Shown here: positions 54,505-63,574 of the stretch, one piece after another
Layout of the letters: each line of letters opens with the position of its first letter
Numbering within the stretch: the stretch's first letter is position 1
Assembly: GCF_025717045.1 (NCBI RefSeq)
Contig: NZ_JAOVZN010000006.1
Location: forward strand, 646,269 to 710,268
Direction of reading: 5' to 3'
From: Flavobacterium sp. SH_e
GTDB lineage: Bacteria; Bacteroidota; Bacteroidia; Flavobacteriales; Flavobacteriaceae
DNA length: 64,000 nt
Translations under genes and position numbers: made by a program
Notes under the pieces: model-generated
What the model saw: only the letters and a program-made list of their open reading frames with translations
What the model was told of the DNA's origin: nothing
The model's database searches: none

Positions 54505-56538
54505 TTATAATCTATAATATCCCTTTTCATTCGTTGCATGAAAAGGGATATTTTTTTTAGAACAGCTATTTTTCCAGCTTTTCTGAATTGCATTTGAATT
54601 AGAACCATCGGCAATAACAATTTTTGGCTGTATGTCGTTTAATAATCTGTCCAAATTGATTTTAGGATTTTGAGTAAGAATTAAAATGTCTGGTTTTATT
54701 TTATTTGAATAAAGTTTAGTGCTGTCAATAATTAAAATTCTTGATTTCTTAAAATAGAGTAAATTTTTAAGTCCTTTTACCTTGTTTAAAGTAATTGAGT
54801 TGCCTACAAGGTATGAATTCACATTTCTACTGTTTTCTTTTTTATTAGAAATAGTATCTCGGGTAAAAAGTGTTAAGCTATTTCCGATACGTTCAGAAAT
54901 GAGTGTATTTTTTTTCTCATTATAAACAATCAATTCTTCTTCGTTTTCGACTTGTATTTTAGTTAAAATAAAAGCAAGTTGAACAGTCATAATGGAGACA
55001 AACGTAAATACTAGTCTGTTGTAGTTTGGCTTTTTAATCCAAATAATAGAGAATATTATAAAGAATGAAATGGATATTAAATGATAAAAATTAAAGCTGA
55101 TATCTCGTATTACAAAAGAATCGATCGAAGCAACTGCGTGAATCATCAGATTTAAGAGGTAAATGCTTTTCTCAAAGATCATAGTTATAAAAAGCGGTGG
55201 ACTGGTGAAAATTGCAATAATCATAACCACAATTCCGGCTATCATTATAAACGATAAAACAGGAAGTATGATAATATTTGTCACGAAAAATAAGCCTGGA
55301 AATTGATGGAAATAATATAAACATAGCGGCAAAGTGCCAATTTGCGCCGCGAAAGAAACTGTCAATGCTTCCCAAATGTAAACCGTTAATTTATTTTTTG
55401 GCTTGTAAATGTTTTTGAGAATTGGCTGTAGCCAAAGAATAAAAAATAGTGCTATGTAGCTTAATTGAAAACCAACATCAAATAAAAAATAAGGTTCGAA
55501 GAGCAATATTAATAAAATTGAAACTAATAAAGTGTGATAGATATTGCCGTTTCTGCGTAAATGATTTCCAATTGCAACAAAAGAAAACATAACTACAGAT
55601 CTTAGAACAGAAGGTGATAAACCGGAAATAATGGCAAATCCTGCTAAGGATATTAGAATTGAAGCAAGTTTAAAAAAAGATCCTTTCTTAGTATTGGGAA
55701 TCGGTTTAAGGATAAAAGTGATAAAAAGCATTATAAAGCCCACATGGAGACCCGAAACAGACAAAATATGTGTAGCTCCAGAATATTGATAATCTTGGAT
55801 TATATCTTGTGAAATTTCTTGCTGCTGACCCAGAATTAGTGCCAATGCAACATTCATTTCAGCTGTATTAAATTTTGATTTTTCGAGATTTGAAATTATT
55901 CGTGAATGCAGTTTGGCGCAGTAATACCAAATGTCTTTTTGAATAGTTTTATTTACAAGAATTTCATTTTTCTGACAATAGATTTGAGCATAAATCTGTT
56001 TGTCTGCTAAGTATTTGCTGTAATCAAATTGATTCGGGTTTTTACTTGATTTGTTTCGCTGTAAAGTGTTTTTGACTTTAATATTATTTCCGATGATTAA
56101 ATGATTTTTACTACTGTCTTTTTGCACGTTTACAATTATTTTTCCAGAATAAGTCTTTCCAGAAATTGTTTTTATTAGACCAATATATCGATCAGCATAA
56201 TCGTTGCTTTTTAATTTTTCTCTTAAAATTAAAGTAACAATTTGTGGTTTTTCAAAAGCAACTTTACAATTAAAATAATGGTTTTTCTGAAAGTTTTCAG
56301 TATGACTCAGAAGTGTTAGCGCGCCAATACAGAAGGATAAAAAATAAATAGAAAGTCCGAAAAGAATAGATTTATTATAATGCTTTAAATTGAGGAAATA
56401 AGCTATACAAAATAATATAAAGCAGAATGACAACGGAAAAATTATCGTTGAAATAGAGAAATGCAAATAATAAGAAGCGATAACGCCAAGTACAAAGGCG
56501 ATTGTAATTTTTACTAACGGAAAATCTAATACTTTCAT
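54505..56538 (-). CDS. ComEC/Rec2 family competence protein
   Basis: 677 residues. Membrane helices and a DUF4131 region (~1-160) precede the competence domain with ALILGQQQ near 228 and ILSVSGLHVGF near 255, the ComEC signature, then about seven further helices. The last ~150 residues are a shrunken metallo-beta-lactamase-like domain (from about LSERIGNSLTLF to the end) without the HxHxDH zinc motif. ComEC forms the inner-membrane channel for DNA uptake. Loss of the nuclease motif is common in Bacteroidota members. It is the last gene after lpxB and the C40 lipoprotein. Its 3' end holds a plus-strand terminator hairpin. Confidence 0.88.
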   Translation of the reverse strand: MKVLDFPLVKITIAFVLGVIASYYLHFSISTIIFPLSFCFILFCIAYFLNLKHYNKSILFGLSIYFLSFCIGALTLLSHTENFQKNHYFNCKVAFEKPQIVTLILREKLKSNDYADRYIGLIKTISGKTYSGKIIVNVQKDSSKNHLIIGNNIKVKNTLQRNKSSKNPNQFDYSKYLADKQIYAQIYCQKNEILVNKTIQKDIWYYCAKLHSRIISNLEKSKFNTAEMNVALALILGQQQEISQDIIQDYQYSGATHILSVSGLHVGFIMLFITFILKPIPNTKKGSFFKLASILISLAGFAIISGLSPSVLRSVVMFSFVAIGNHLRRNGNIYHTLLVSILLILLFEPYFLFDVGFQLSYIALFFILWLQPILKNIYKPKNKLTVYIWEALTVSFAAQIGTLPLCLYYFHQFPGLFFVTNIIILPVLSFIMIAGIVVMIIAIFTSPPLFITMIFEKSIYLLNLMIHAVASIDSFVIRDISFNFYHLISISFFIIFSIIWIKKPNYNRLVFTFVSIMTVQLAFILTKIQVENEEELIVYNEKKNTLISERIGNSLTLFTRDTISNKKENSRNVNSYLVGNSITLNKVKGLKNLLYFKKSRILIIDSTKLYSNKIKPDILILTQNPKINLDRLLNDIQPKIVIADGSNSNAIQKSWKNSCSKKNIPFHATNEKGYYRL
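54516..54560 (+). terminator. Plus-strand terminator lying inside the 3' end of comEC
   Basis: A perfect 15-bp stem (54516-54530 with 54538-54552), AATATCCCTTTTCAT/ATGAAAAGGGATATT, followed by TTTTTT on the plus strand. It terminates the second CxxC-less thioredoxin gene yet lies within the last ~15 codons of the convergent comEC reading frame. Confidence 0.8.
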
Positions 56539-56588
56539 GGCTTAAAAGTATTAAATATTTTGTAAGAAAAATAATAAAAAAATATAAT

Positions 56589-57074
56589 TTAAGGAATAAC
56601 TCTATTTACCTGTTCAAACGAACTTTTATAGTACGGTTCTTTTGTCGATGAAATGATTACGCCTTTGGATGTAGATGAGTGAACGAATTTTATTTCATCA
56701 GAATTAACTTCTGTAATTAACCCGACGTGATTGATTTGTCTGCTTTTATTGGTTTTAAAGAAAATTAAATCGCCCTTTTTAGCATCATTTAAAGGAATCA
56801 CTTTTCCAACTTTAGCTTGATCGTAAGAACTTCTAGGAAGTTTTATATTTTCACTTTCAAAAGTAGTATAAACTAATCCAGAACAATCAAATCCGCTTTT
56901 TGTGGTTCCGCCTGCTTTGTAACGAACTCCAATATTTTCAGTTGCTTTTTCTACAAGATTATTAACCAGTGATCTGTTTTCCTTTTTCGATTCGCTTTTG
57001 TTTGCCACCGAAGAAGTCGATTTACATGAAGTAAAAGCAACTGTCAAAAGCAGAAAAATGATTATTTTTTTCAA
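56589..57074 (-). CDS. C40 (NlpC/P60) peptidoglycan endopeptidase, lipoprotein
   Basis: 161 residues. Lipoprotein signal VAFTSCKSTSS (Cys near 17). The NlpC/P60 domain (~38-160) has the catalytic Cys in KSGFDCSGLVYT near 65, the His in QINHVGLITEV near 116 and a later polar residue in KFVHSSTSKG. It cuts peptide links in peptidoglycan in the periplasm. The start is TTG at 57072-57074, 2 bp after the lpxB stop; no ATG is available before the signal peptide. It is in an operon with surE, lpxB and comEC. Confidence 0.87.
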   Translation of the reverse strand: MKKIIIFLLLTVAFTSCKSTSSVANKSESKKENRSLVNNLVEKATENIGVRYKAGGTTKSGFDCSGLVYTTFESENIKLPRSSYDQAKVGKVIPLNDAKKGDLIFFKTNKSRQINHVGLITEVNSDEIKFVHSSTSKGVIISSTKEPYYKSSFEQVNRVIP

Positions 57075-57076
57075 AA

Positions 57077-58195
57077 TTAATTTTGTTTTAAATCTGCAAC
57101 AATAAGTTTTGCAGTGTTTTTGCTTGCACCAACTCCTCCAAGTTTTTGCTCCAAAATATCATAGTTTTGAAGCACGTTATTGCGATATTCAGGATCTAAT
57201 AACTTTTGAAGCTCTTCTTTAATTCGCTTTTTATTGCATTCTCCTTGAATCAATTCGGTTACAACTTCTTGATCCATAATTAGATTTACAAGAGAAATGT
57301 ATTTTAAAGTAATGATGCGTTTTGCAATTTGATAGGAAACTTCGCTTCCTTTATAGCAAACTACTTCAGGCACTTTAAAGAGTGCTGTTTCGAGAGTTGC
57401 TGTTCCAGAAGTAACTAAAGCAGCTGTTGATGAACGAAGCAAATCGTAAGTTTTATTCGAAACAAATGCTATGTTTTTGTTTTTTATAAATTGCTGATAA
57501 AACTCGTAATCTTGACTTGGTGCGCCAGCAATAACAAATTCGTAATCCTGAAAATCATCAACAACACTTAGCATTACGCTCAACATTTTGGTAATTTCCT
57601 GTTTACGGCTTCCTGGAAGAACAGCAATGATTGGTTTTTCTCCTAAATGATTTTCTTTTCTAAATAAAACTTCGTCAAAATCAGGCTGATTTTGGATCGC
57701 ATCAATTAACGGATGACCAACAAAATCTACAGGGAAGTGATGTTTGTCTTCATAAAATCCTTTTTCAAAAGGTAGAATTACAAACATTTTATCGACGTCT
57801 TGCTTTATGGCATTAATTCTGTTTTCTTTCCAAGCCCAAATTTGAGGAGAAATATAATAATGAGTTTTATAGTTTAATGCTTTTGCCCACTTTGCAATTC
57901 GCATATTAAAACCAGGATAATCAATAAAAATAATCACATCAGGCTGAAATTCTGTAATGTCTTTTTTGCATATTTTAATGTTGTTTAAAATGGTTTTTAA
58001 GTTAAAAACTACTTCAATAAAGCCCATAAAAGCCAGATCTCGGTAGTGTTTTACTAGAGTTCCGCCCACTTTTTGCATTAAGTCTCCGCCCCAAAATCTA
58101 ATTTCTGCTTGAGGATCCTCAACGTATAAAGCTTTCATTAAATTGGAACCATGTAAATCTCCAGAGGCTTCTCCTGCAATGATGTAATATTTCAT
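57077..58195 (-). CDS. lpxB: Lipid-A-disaccharide synthase
   Basis: 372 residues. The LpxB signature GEASGDLHGSNLMKAL is at residues 8-23, PQIWAWKENR is near 122, LPGSRKQEI is near 198, and YKGSEVSYQIAKRII is near 280. It joins UDP-2,3-diacylglucosamine with lipid X in lipid A synthesis on the inner membrane. It is preceded by a small membrane protein (68 bp) and surE. ATG at 58193-58195. Confidence 0.95.
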   Translation of the reverse strand: MKYYIIAGEASGDLHGSNLMKALYVEDPQAEIRFWGGDLMQKVGGTLVKHYRDLAFMGFIEVVFNLKTILNNIKICKKDITEFQPDVIIFIDYPGFNMRIAKWAKALNYKTHYYISPQIWAWKENRINAIKQDVDKMFVILPFEKGFYEDKHHFPVDFVGHPLIDAIQNQPDFDEVLFRKENHLGEKPIIAVLPGSRKQEITKMLSVMLSVVDDFQDYEFVIAGAPSQDYEFYQQFIKNKNIAFVSNKTYDLLRSSTAALVTSGTATLETALFKVPEVVCYKGSEVSYQIAKRIITLKYISLVNLIMDQEVVTELIQGECNKKRIKEELQKLLDPEYRNNVLQNYDILEQKLGGVGASKNTAKLIVADLKQN

Positions 58196-58262
58196 GTTGG
58201 TTTTTTTGAAAATATGCTAAAGTTGTAAGTCCTTAATAACGGTAACTTAGCAAAGATAAGAT

Positions 58263-58532
58263 TTAAATAACTAATGTAGAAATTGCCAGTACAATCACTG
58301 CTAAAATTACACCTCGAGCCATTAATTCTTTATTTCTTTTTAAAAGAATAGCAAATACGGCAAGATCTAAAAGTGTTCCAAGAGTGATTATTTTTCCCAT
58401 ATATCCCTGCTCTCTGATCATTTGAAATCCTGCTGAAATATCGAATGTTGTGAAAAAAGTGATAAACAGGTAACTTCCTAAAAGCGCCGTAAAAATTCCG
58501 ATTAAAAAACCGATTAGTATTTCTTTAGTCAT
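58263..58532 (-). CDS. Hypothetical small membrane protein
   Basis: 89 residues with three hydrophobic helices (about 5-27, 48-63 and 70-88). It overlaps the 3' end of surE by 8 bp, so it is translationally coupled with it, and precedes lpxB. The conserved place in Flavobacterium operons suggests a link with envelope synthesis but no domain is recognised. ATG at 58530-58532. Confidence 0.75.
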   Translation of the reverse strand: MTKEILIGFLIGIFTALLGSYLFITFFTTFDISAGFQMIREQGYMGKIITLGTLLDLAVFAILLKRNKELMARGVILAVIVLAISTLVI

Positions 58533-59304
58533 TTAATTTCCAAGTATTAAGTTGTTGAATAGAGTGGTGGGCAGTCAAATCAAATTGAACAGGAACTACA
58601 GAAATATAGCCGTTTGCCAAAGCCCATTCATCAGTGTCTTCGCCTTTATCTTCGTTTACAAATTTTCCGGCAAGCCAGTAATAATCTTTCCCGAAAGGAG
58701 TTTGTCTTTTGTCAAATTTCTGTGCATAATAGGCTTTCGCTTGACGACAAACTTTAATTCCTTTAATTTCTGATTCCTTCAATTTTGGAAAGTTCACATT
58801 TAAAACTACTCCAGGCGGAAGTTTATTGGCTAAAGTTTCTAAGGTGATTTTTTTGACAAATGACTTTATAGGTTCAAAATCGGCATTCCAATCAAAATCT
58901 AAAAGAGAAAAACCAATTGCTTGAATTCCTTCTATTCCTGCTTCAACGGCAGCGCTCATTGTTCCAGAATAAATGACATTAATCGACGAATTTGATCCAT
59001 GGTTAATGCCAGAAACACAAAGGTCTGGTTTACGTTTTAATATTTCGTTTACTGCCAGTTTTACACAATCTACTGGAGTTCCAGAGCAGCTGTATTCTGC
59101 AATTGTGTCATTGTCTTTAGAGATTTTATCAATAAATAAAGTGTTATTGACTGTTATAGCGTGGCCCATTGCGCTTTGAGGTTTGTCTGGAGCAACGACA
59201 ATTACATCGCCGATCGTTTCCATGACACTAATAAGAGCTCTAATTCCAGGAGCCAAAATACCATCATCGTTAGTTACCAATATTAGCGGTTTCTCAGCTT
59301 TCAT
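58525..59304 (-). CDS. surE: 5'/3'-nucleotidase SurE
   Basis: 259 residues. ILVTNDDGILAPGI at residues 8-21 provides the metal-binding Asp pair. APDKPQSAMGHAITV near 38 and CVSGINHGSNSSINVIYSGT near 95 (Asn ligand) complete the SurE signature. It dephosphorylates nucleoside 5'- and 3'-monophosphates in the cytoplasm. First gene of the surE-lpxB-comEC operon, divergent from the tail-specific protease. On the minus strand, TACATTTG (59358-59351) lies ~47 bp upstream. ATG at 59302-59304. Confidence 0.95.
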   Translation of the reverse strand: MKAEKPLILVTNDDGILAPGIRALISVMETIGDVIVVAPDKPQSAMGHAITVNNTLFIDKISKDNDTIAEYSCSGTPVDCVKLAVNEILKRKPDLCVSGINHGSNSSINVIYSGTMSAAVEAGIEGIQAIGFSLLDFDWNADFEPIKSFVKKITLETLANKLPPGVVLNVNFPKLKESEIKGIKVCRQAKAYYAQKFDKRQTPFGKDYYWLAGKFVNEDKGEDTDEWALANGYISVVPVQFDLTAHHSIQQLNTWKLND

Positions 59305-59443
59305 TTTATAAATATTATGTGTAATTTTAACAATTGTAAGATTTTAAAAACAAATGTAGTGACAGATTTTTCAAGATAAGTCACAAATATTGTAAAATTT
59401 GTCAACTAAGGTAAAGAACTTTTTTACGAATTAAACATTTTTA

Positions 59444-59451
59444 TATCTTTA
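59444..59451 (+). promoter_or_regulatory. Candidate -7 element of the tail-specific protease gene
   Basis: TATCTTTA is one base off TAnnTTTG, with a T run (59420-59425) about 19 bases upstream in place of TTG. A TGGCATG block (59481-59487) further down resembles the -24 part of a sigma-54 site but has no matching TTGC. Confidence 0.3.
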
Positions 59452-59517
59452 ACAAAAAATTATCGTGACGTTAGCTCTCGTGGCATGGTTTTTAACGTAA
59501 CTTAGATAAAAAAATTG

Positions 59518-61701
59518 ATGAATGCTATTATAAAGTTTATGAAAAGAAATTATAAGATACTCATAGCCGTATTGTGCTTATCGCTTACCTTGTTTGCATT
59601 TAAGATGAATGCCGATAGGACAATCGACCCAGATCCAAATAGAGACAAGACACTTTTAGAATTATTAGCATTTGTTATTGATAAAGGACATTATAGCCCA
59701 GCAGAAATAAATGATGAATTTTCGAAAGGTATTTTTAAAGATTATATTGATGCGTTAGATCCATCAAAAAGATTTTTTCTACAGTCTGATATTGATGAGT
59801 TTAAGCAATATGAATTAATGCTTGATGATCAATTCTTGAATAAAGATATTACTTTCTTTAACCTAACTTATACAAGGTTAATGAAACGTATGGAAGAAAG
59901 TAAAAAACGTTACAAAACGATTTTAGCTCAGCCTTTTAATTATAATGTTGATGAGACTTTTAATGCAGATTATGAGCACATTCCGTATGCTAAAAATCTA
60001 ACTGAAATCAACGAAAGATGGAGAAAACAAATTAAATTATCTACTCTTTCTTCTTTGGTAACAAAACAAAAAATCGAGGAAGAAAAGAAGAAAAAAGATC
60101 CTGCTTACAAAGAAAAATCTTTTGAGACTTTAGAAAAAGAAACTCGTGAAAGCTCATTAAAATCTTTAGATGATAACTTCAGCGTAATTAAAGATTTAAA
60201 TAGAGAATATTGGTTTTCAGTGTATTTGAATTCTATTATGGCTCGTTTTGATCCGCATACAAGTTATTTTGCGCCAGAAGAAAAAGATCGTTTTGATGTA
60301 AATATCAGTGGTAAATTGGAAGGTATTGGAGCTCGTTTAACTAAGAAAAATGATTTTACTCAAATCGATGAATTAATTTCTGGAGGTCCAGCTTGGAAAG
60401 GAAAACAATTAGAAGCAGGAGATTTAATCTTGAAAGTTGCTCAAGGAAATGAGGAGCCTGTTGATGTTGTTGGAATGCGTTTGGATGATGTTGTGAAGAA
60501 AATTAAAGGTCACAAAGGCACTGAAGTAAAATTGACAGTTAAAAAAGTTGACGGTTCTATTAAAGTAATTTCAATTATTAGAGATGTTGTTGAAATTGAA
60601 GAAACGTATGCTAAATCTAGTATTGTTGAGAAAAATGGTTTAAAATATGGAGTGATTTATCTTCCTAAATTTTACATTGATTTTGAAAATAAAGACGGAC
60701 GCGATGCAGGAAAAGATATTGCTCGTGAAGTAGAAAGATTGAAACAAGAAAATATTAACGGTATTGTTTTAGACGTTCGTGATGATGGTGGAGGATCTCT
60801 TTCTACAGTTGTTGATATTGCAGGTTTATTTATTGAACAAGGTCCGATTGTTCAGGTGAAATCTGCTGGTAAAAAGAAAGAAGTTTTATACGATAAAGAT
60901 AAGAAAATCGAATGGGATGGTCCATTGGTTATCATGGTAAACAGTTTTTCTGCTTCTGCGTCTGAGATTTTAGCAGCTGCAATTCAGGATTACAAACGTG
61001 GTGTAATTATCGGTAGCAAACAAACTTACGGTAAAGGAACTGTACAAAATGTGTTAGATTTAAATCAGTTTGTACGAAATGCAAACTATGGAGATCTAGG
61101 TGCATTGAAAATTACAGGGCAAAAATTCTATAGAATCAATGGAGGTTCTACTCAATTAGAAGGGGTTCATAGTGATGTTGTTATGCCAGATCGTTATGCT
61201 TATCTAAAAATGGGTGAGAGAGATATTGACAATGCAATGCCTTGGGATAAAATCGATCCAGCTGATTACAGCACTTGGAATTCTAATGAGAATTTTACTA
61301 GAGCAATTATTAACAGTAAAAACAGAATTGCTCAAAATGCTCAATTCAAATTGATTGATGATAACGCTAAATGGATCGATGTTAAAAACAAAGAGAATAC
61401 ATATAGCTTAAACATTAAGAGTTTTAAAGAAACTCAAGAGCAAGTAGAAAATGAAGGAAAAAAATATAAACCAATTTTAGATTATAAAAACAGTTTAATT
61501 TTTGAATCTCTTCCTTATGAACAAGTTGAAATGGCAAATGATGCTACTTTAAAAGAAAAAAGAGAAGCATGGCATCAAGCATTGTCTAAAGATGTTTATG
61601 TAGAAGAAGCTTTAAATGTATTAGATGATTTACAAACTAAAAGTGTTGTAAAAAGTACAGTTAATCCTAAAATGAAAAAGGATAAACTAGTGAAGTCTTA
61701 A
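59518..61701 (+). CDS. Carboxy-terminal processing (tail-specific) protease, S41A
   Basis: 727 residues from the ATG at 59518 (a TTG one codon before is less likely). An N-terminal membrane/signal segment (about 12-28) precedes a long helical region, a PDZ domain (~262-345, GIGARLTKKNDFTQ to VKLTVKK) and the S41 domain with MVNSFSASASEILAA near 475 (catalytic Ser) and QTYGKGTVQNVL near 502 (catalytic Lys). A DUF3340-like C-terminal region follows. It degrades proteins in the periplasm. Length matches Prc of Bacteroidota. A strong terminator follows. Confidence 0.93.
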   Translation: MNAIIKFMKRNYKILIAVLCLSLTLFAFKMNADRTIDPDPNRDKTLLELLAFVIDKGHYSPAEINDEFSKGIFKDYIDALDPSKRFFLQSDIDEFKQYELMLDDQFLNKDITFFNLTYTRLMKRMEESKKRYKTILAQPFNYNVDETFNADYEHIPYAKNLTEINERWRKQIKLSTLSSLVTKQKIEEEKKKKDPAYKEKSFETLEKETRESSLKSLDDNFSVIKDLNREYWFSVYLNSIMARFDPHTSYFAPEEKDRFDVNISGKLEGIGARLTKKNDFTQIDELISGGPAWKGKQLEAGDLILKVAQGNEEPVDVVGMRLDDVVKKIKGHKGTEVKLTVKKVDGSIKVISIIRDVVEIEETYAKSSIVEKNGLKYGVIYLPKFYIDFENKDGRDAGKDIAREVERLKQENINGIVLDVRDDGGGSLSTVVDIAGLFIEQGPIVQVKSAGKKKEVLYDKDKKIEWDGPLVIMVNSFSASASEILAAAIQDYKRGVIIGSKQTYGKGTVQNVLDLNQFVRNANYGDLGALKITGQKFYRINGGSTQLEGVHSDVVMPDRYAYLKMGERDIDNAMPWDKIDPADYSTWNSNENFTRAIINSKNRIAQNAQFKLIDDNAKWIDVKNKENTYSLNIKSFKETQEQVENEGKKYKPILDYKNSLIFESLPYEQVEMANDATLKEKREAWHQALSKDVYVEEALNVLDDLQTKSVVKSTVNPKMKKDKLVKS

Positions 61702-61726
61702 ATTCTAAATGAATTTAATTTGTTTA

Positions 61727-61768
61727 AAAACGCTCTGTAAATTTTGAATTTATGGAGCGTTTTTTTTG
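61727..61768 (+). terminator. Terminator of the protease gene
   Basis: A 17-bp stem (61727-61743 with 61747-61763, two wobble pairs) with a TTG loop is followed by TTTT. It leaves 30 bp before the nuclease gene. Confidence 0.85.
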
Positions 61769-61795
61769 TAAGTTTATCGGCTAAAATTATTGTTT

Positions 61796-62581
61796 ATGAA
61801 AGGTTTTCTAAGTCTGGTTTTGATGAGTTTTGCGTTGTTGTCTTGTAAAAAAGAGAACGTTGAAAACAAAGAAAATATAACTGATACCAAAGCGGTTTCA
61901 TTCTCAGGAAAATCAAATAGCACAGATTCTTTATATACGATTGCCTATCTTCCTACTTCGACAACAGATCAGGTTGTAAAACATCAATATTATACTTTAT
62001 CTTATAATGAAAAGTTTGAACAAGCCGAATGGGTTGCTTACGAATTGAAAAAAGAATATCTAAAGAATCACGATTATAAAAGACCTTATTTTATAGAAGA
62101 TCCAAAAGTAACAACAGGTTCTGCAGATTGGAGAAACTATAAAAAATCAGGTTATGATAAAGGGCATCTTTGTCCTGCGGGTGACATGGAATTTAATAAA
62201 GATGCTTATAATGATACTTTTTATACTTCGAATATTTCTCCGCAAAAGAAAGAATTTAATGCTGGAATTTGGAATAGACTAGAGCAGAAGACACGTTATT
62301 GGGCAGGAAAATACAATGATATTTATGTTGTTACTGGTGGAATTCCGAAAGATTCGGATAAAAAAATAGGAACAGAAAAAGTTGCTGTTCCTAAATATTT
62401 CTATAAAATCATTTTAGCTAAAACAGGTAAAGAACATAAAGCAGTTGCTTTTTTAGTTCCAAACGAAGAAAGCGATAAATCTATTTACGATTTTGTTGTT
62501 CCAATTGAAACTTTAGAAAAAATGACTGGAATTGACTTTTTTCCAAATCTTAAAAATTTAAAAAGTAGTAAGGACTTTTAA
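61796..62581 (+). CDS. DNA/RNA non-specific endonuclease, lipoprotein
   Basis: 261 residues from the ATG at 61796. Lipoprotein signal FALLSCKKENV (Cys near 17). The nuclease domain (~60-258) has YDKGHLCPAGDM near 120, in which His is the general base; the usual DRGH is DKGH here. NISPQKKEFNAGIWNRLE near 145 provides the metal-binding Asn. It is a beta-beta-alpha-metal nuclease of the NucA type, anchored in the envelope, perhaps for nutrient or DNA scavenging. It follows the protease terminator by ~30 bp. Its end overlaps the convergent rpe gene by 24 bp. Confidence 0.88.
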   Translation: MKGFLSLVLMSFALLSCKKENVENKENITDTKAVSFSGKSNSTDSLYTIAYLPTSTTDQVVKHQYYTLSYNEKFEQAEWVAYELKKEYLKNHDYKRPYFIEDPKVTTGSADWRNYKKSGYDKGHLCPAGDMEFNKDAYNDTFYTSNISPQKKEFNAGIWNRLEQKTRYWAGKYNDIYVVTGGIPKDSDKKIGTEKVAVPKYFYKIILAKTGKEHKAVAFLVPNEESDKSIYDFVVPIETLEKMTGIDFFPNLKNLKSSKDF

Positions 62582-63220
62582 ATCTGCAATTGTTTCTGTT
62601 GGGTTTTCAGCTTTAAAAACAAAGCTTCCAGCAACTAAAATATCTGCGCCTGCTTCTACCAGTTGTTTGGCGTTTTTACTGGTCACGCCACCGTCAATTT
62701 CAATTAATGTTGAAGCATTTTTGCGTGTAATTAAAGCTTTTAGTTTACGTACTTTATCGTAAGTGTTTTCGATGAATGATTGTCCACCAAAACCAGGATT
62801 TACACTCATAATGCAAACAACATCAATATCGTTTATAATGTCTTCTAGTAAGTCAGTATTTGTGTGCGGATTCATCGCTACTCCAGCTTTCATTCCTTCT
62901 GCTTTTATTGCTTGAAGTGTTCTGTGTAAATGTGTACAAGCTTCATAATGTACCGTTAGTCCATTTGCTCCTAAATTAGCAAAAGTTTTAATGTATCGAT
63001 CTGGATCAATAATCATTAAATGCACATCTATGTATTTTTTTGCATGCTTTGAAATAGCTTCTAAAACTGGCATTCCAAAAGAAATATTCGGAACGAAAAC
63101 TCCATCCATAATATCGATATGGAACCAATCAGCTTGACTGTTGTTAATCATTTCGACATCACGCTGTAAATTACCAAAATCGGCTGCAAGAACAGAAGGA
63201 GCAATAAATGTATTTTTCAT
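62558..63220 (-). CDS. rpe: Ribulose-phosphate 3-epimerase
   Basis: 220 residues. APSVLAADFGNLQRDVEMIN at residues 7-26, HIDIMDGVFVPN near 35, VDVHLMIIDPDRYI near 65, VCIMSVNPGFGGQSF near 133 and IEIDGGVTSKNA near 173 are the TIM-barrel sites of this enzyme. It interconverts ribulose 5-phosphate and xylulose 5-phosphate. ATG at 63218-63220. Its 3' end overlaps the nuclease gene by 24 bp. Confidence 0.96.
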   Translation of the reverse strand: MKNTFIAPSVLAADFGNLQRDVEMINNSQADWFHIDIMDGVFVPNISFGMPVLEAISKHAKKYIDVHLMIIDPDRYIKTFANLGANGLTVHYEACTHLHRTLQAIKAEGMKAGVAMNPHTNTDLLEDIINDIDVVCIMSVNPGFGGQSFIENTYDKVRKLKALITRKNASTLIEIDGGVTSKNAKQLVEAGADILVAGSFVFKAENPTETIADLKVLTTF

Positions 63221-63247
63221 TGTGTGTTGTTTTTAGCAAAGATAAAG

Positions 63248-63472
63248 TTTAACCGCAAAGTTCGCTAAGATTTACGCAAAGTTCGCAAAGAGTTTTTTTA
63301 AAAATTAATTATAACAAAGTGCACAGAGAATTTTCGCAAAGTTCGCAAAGTTTTACCTTTATTTTAAAAGTATACAGAGAACACAAAGCTTTGTGAACTT
63401 TCTATTCTTGAATAATCTCAAACAAAAAACTTTGCGAACTTTGCGAAAAATCTTAGCGCTCTTTGCGTTAAA
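63248..63472. repeat. GCAAAG-type long nested inverted repeat
   Basis: The outer left arm (63248-63291, TTTAACCGCAAAGTTCGCTA...) pairs with the right arm (63429-63472). Inside, a second set of GCAAAG units (about 63334-63353) faces CTTTGTGAACTTT (63388-63402). It fills most of the 421-bp gap between rpe and rpoD; no gene is seen there. Confidence 0.75.
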
Positions 63473-63490
63473 AAAATTAAACAAAGAAAA

Positions 63491-63520
63491 ATAAAAAACT
63501 CCGGTAATCAGCCGGAGTTT
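63491..63520 (-). terminator. Terminator downstream of rpoD
   Basis: AAACTCCGG (63496-63504) and CCGGAGTTT (63512-63520) form a perfect 9-bp stem around seven bases; on the minus strand it is followed by TTTATTTTTC. It lies about 120 bp after the rpoD stop. Confidence 0.8.
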
Positions 63521-63574
63521 CAATCATCAATCAAAAAACGAACAGTCAATCAAACTGTTGTTTGCTTTACAAAG

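Noticed and set aside
59481..59496. Sigma-54 promoter upstream of the tail-specific protease.
   Set aside because: TGGCATG fits the -24 part but the -12 TTGC is missing (TTAA instead). I keep the TATCTTTA element as the better candidate.
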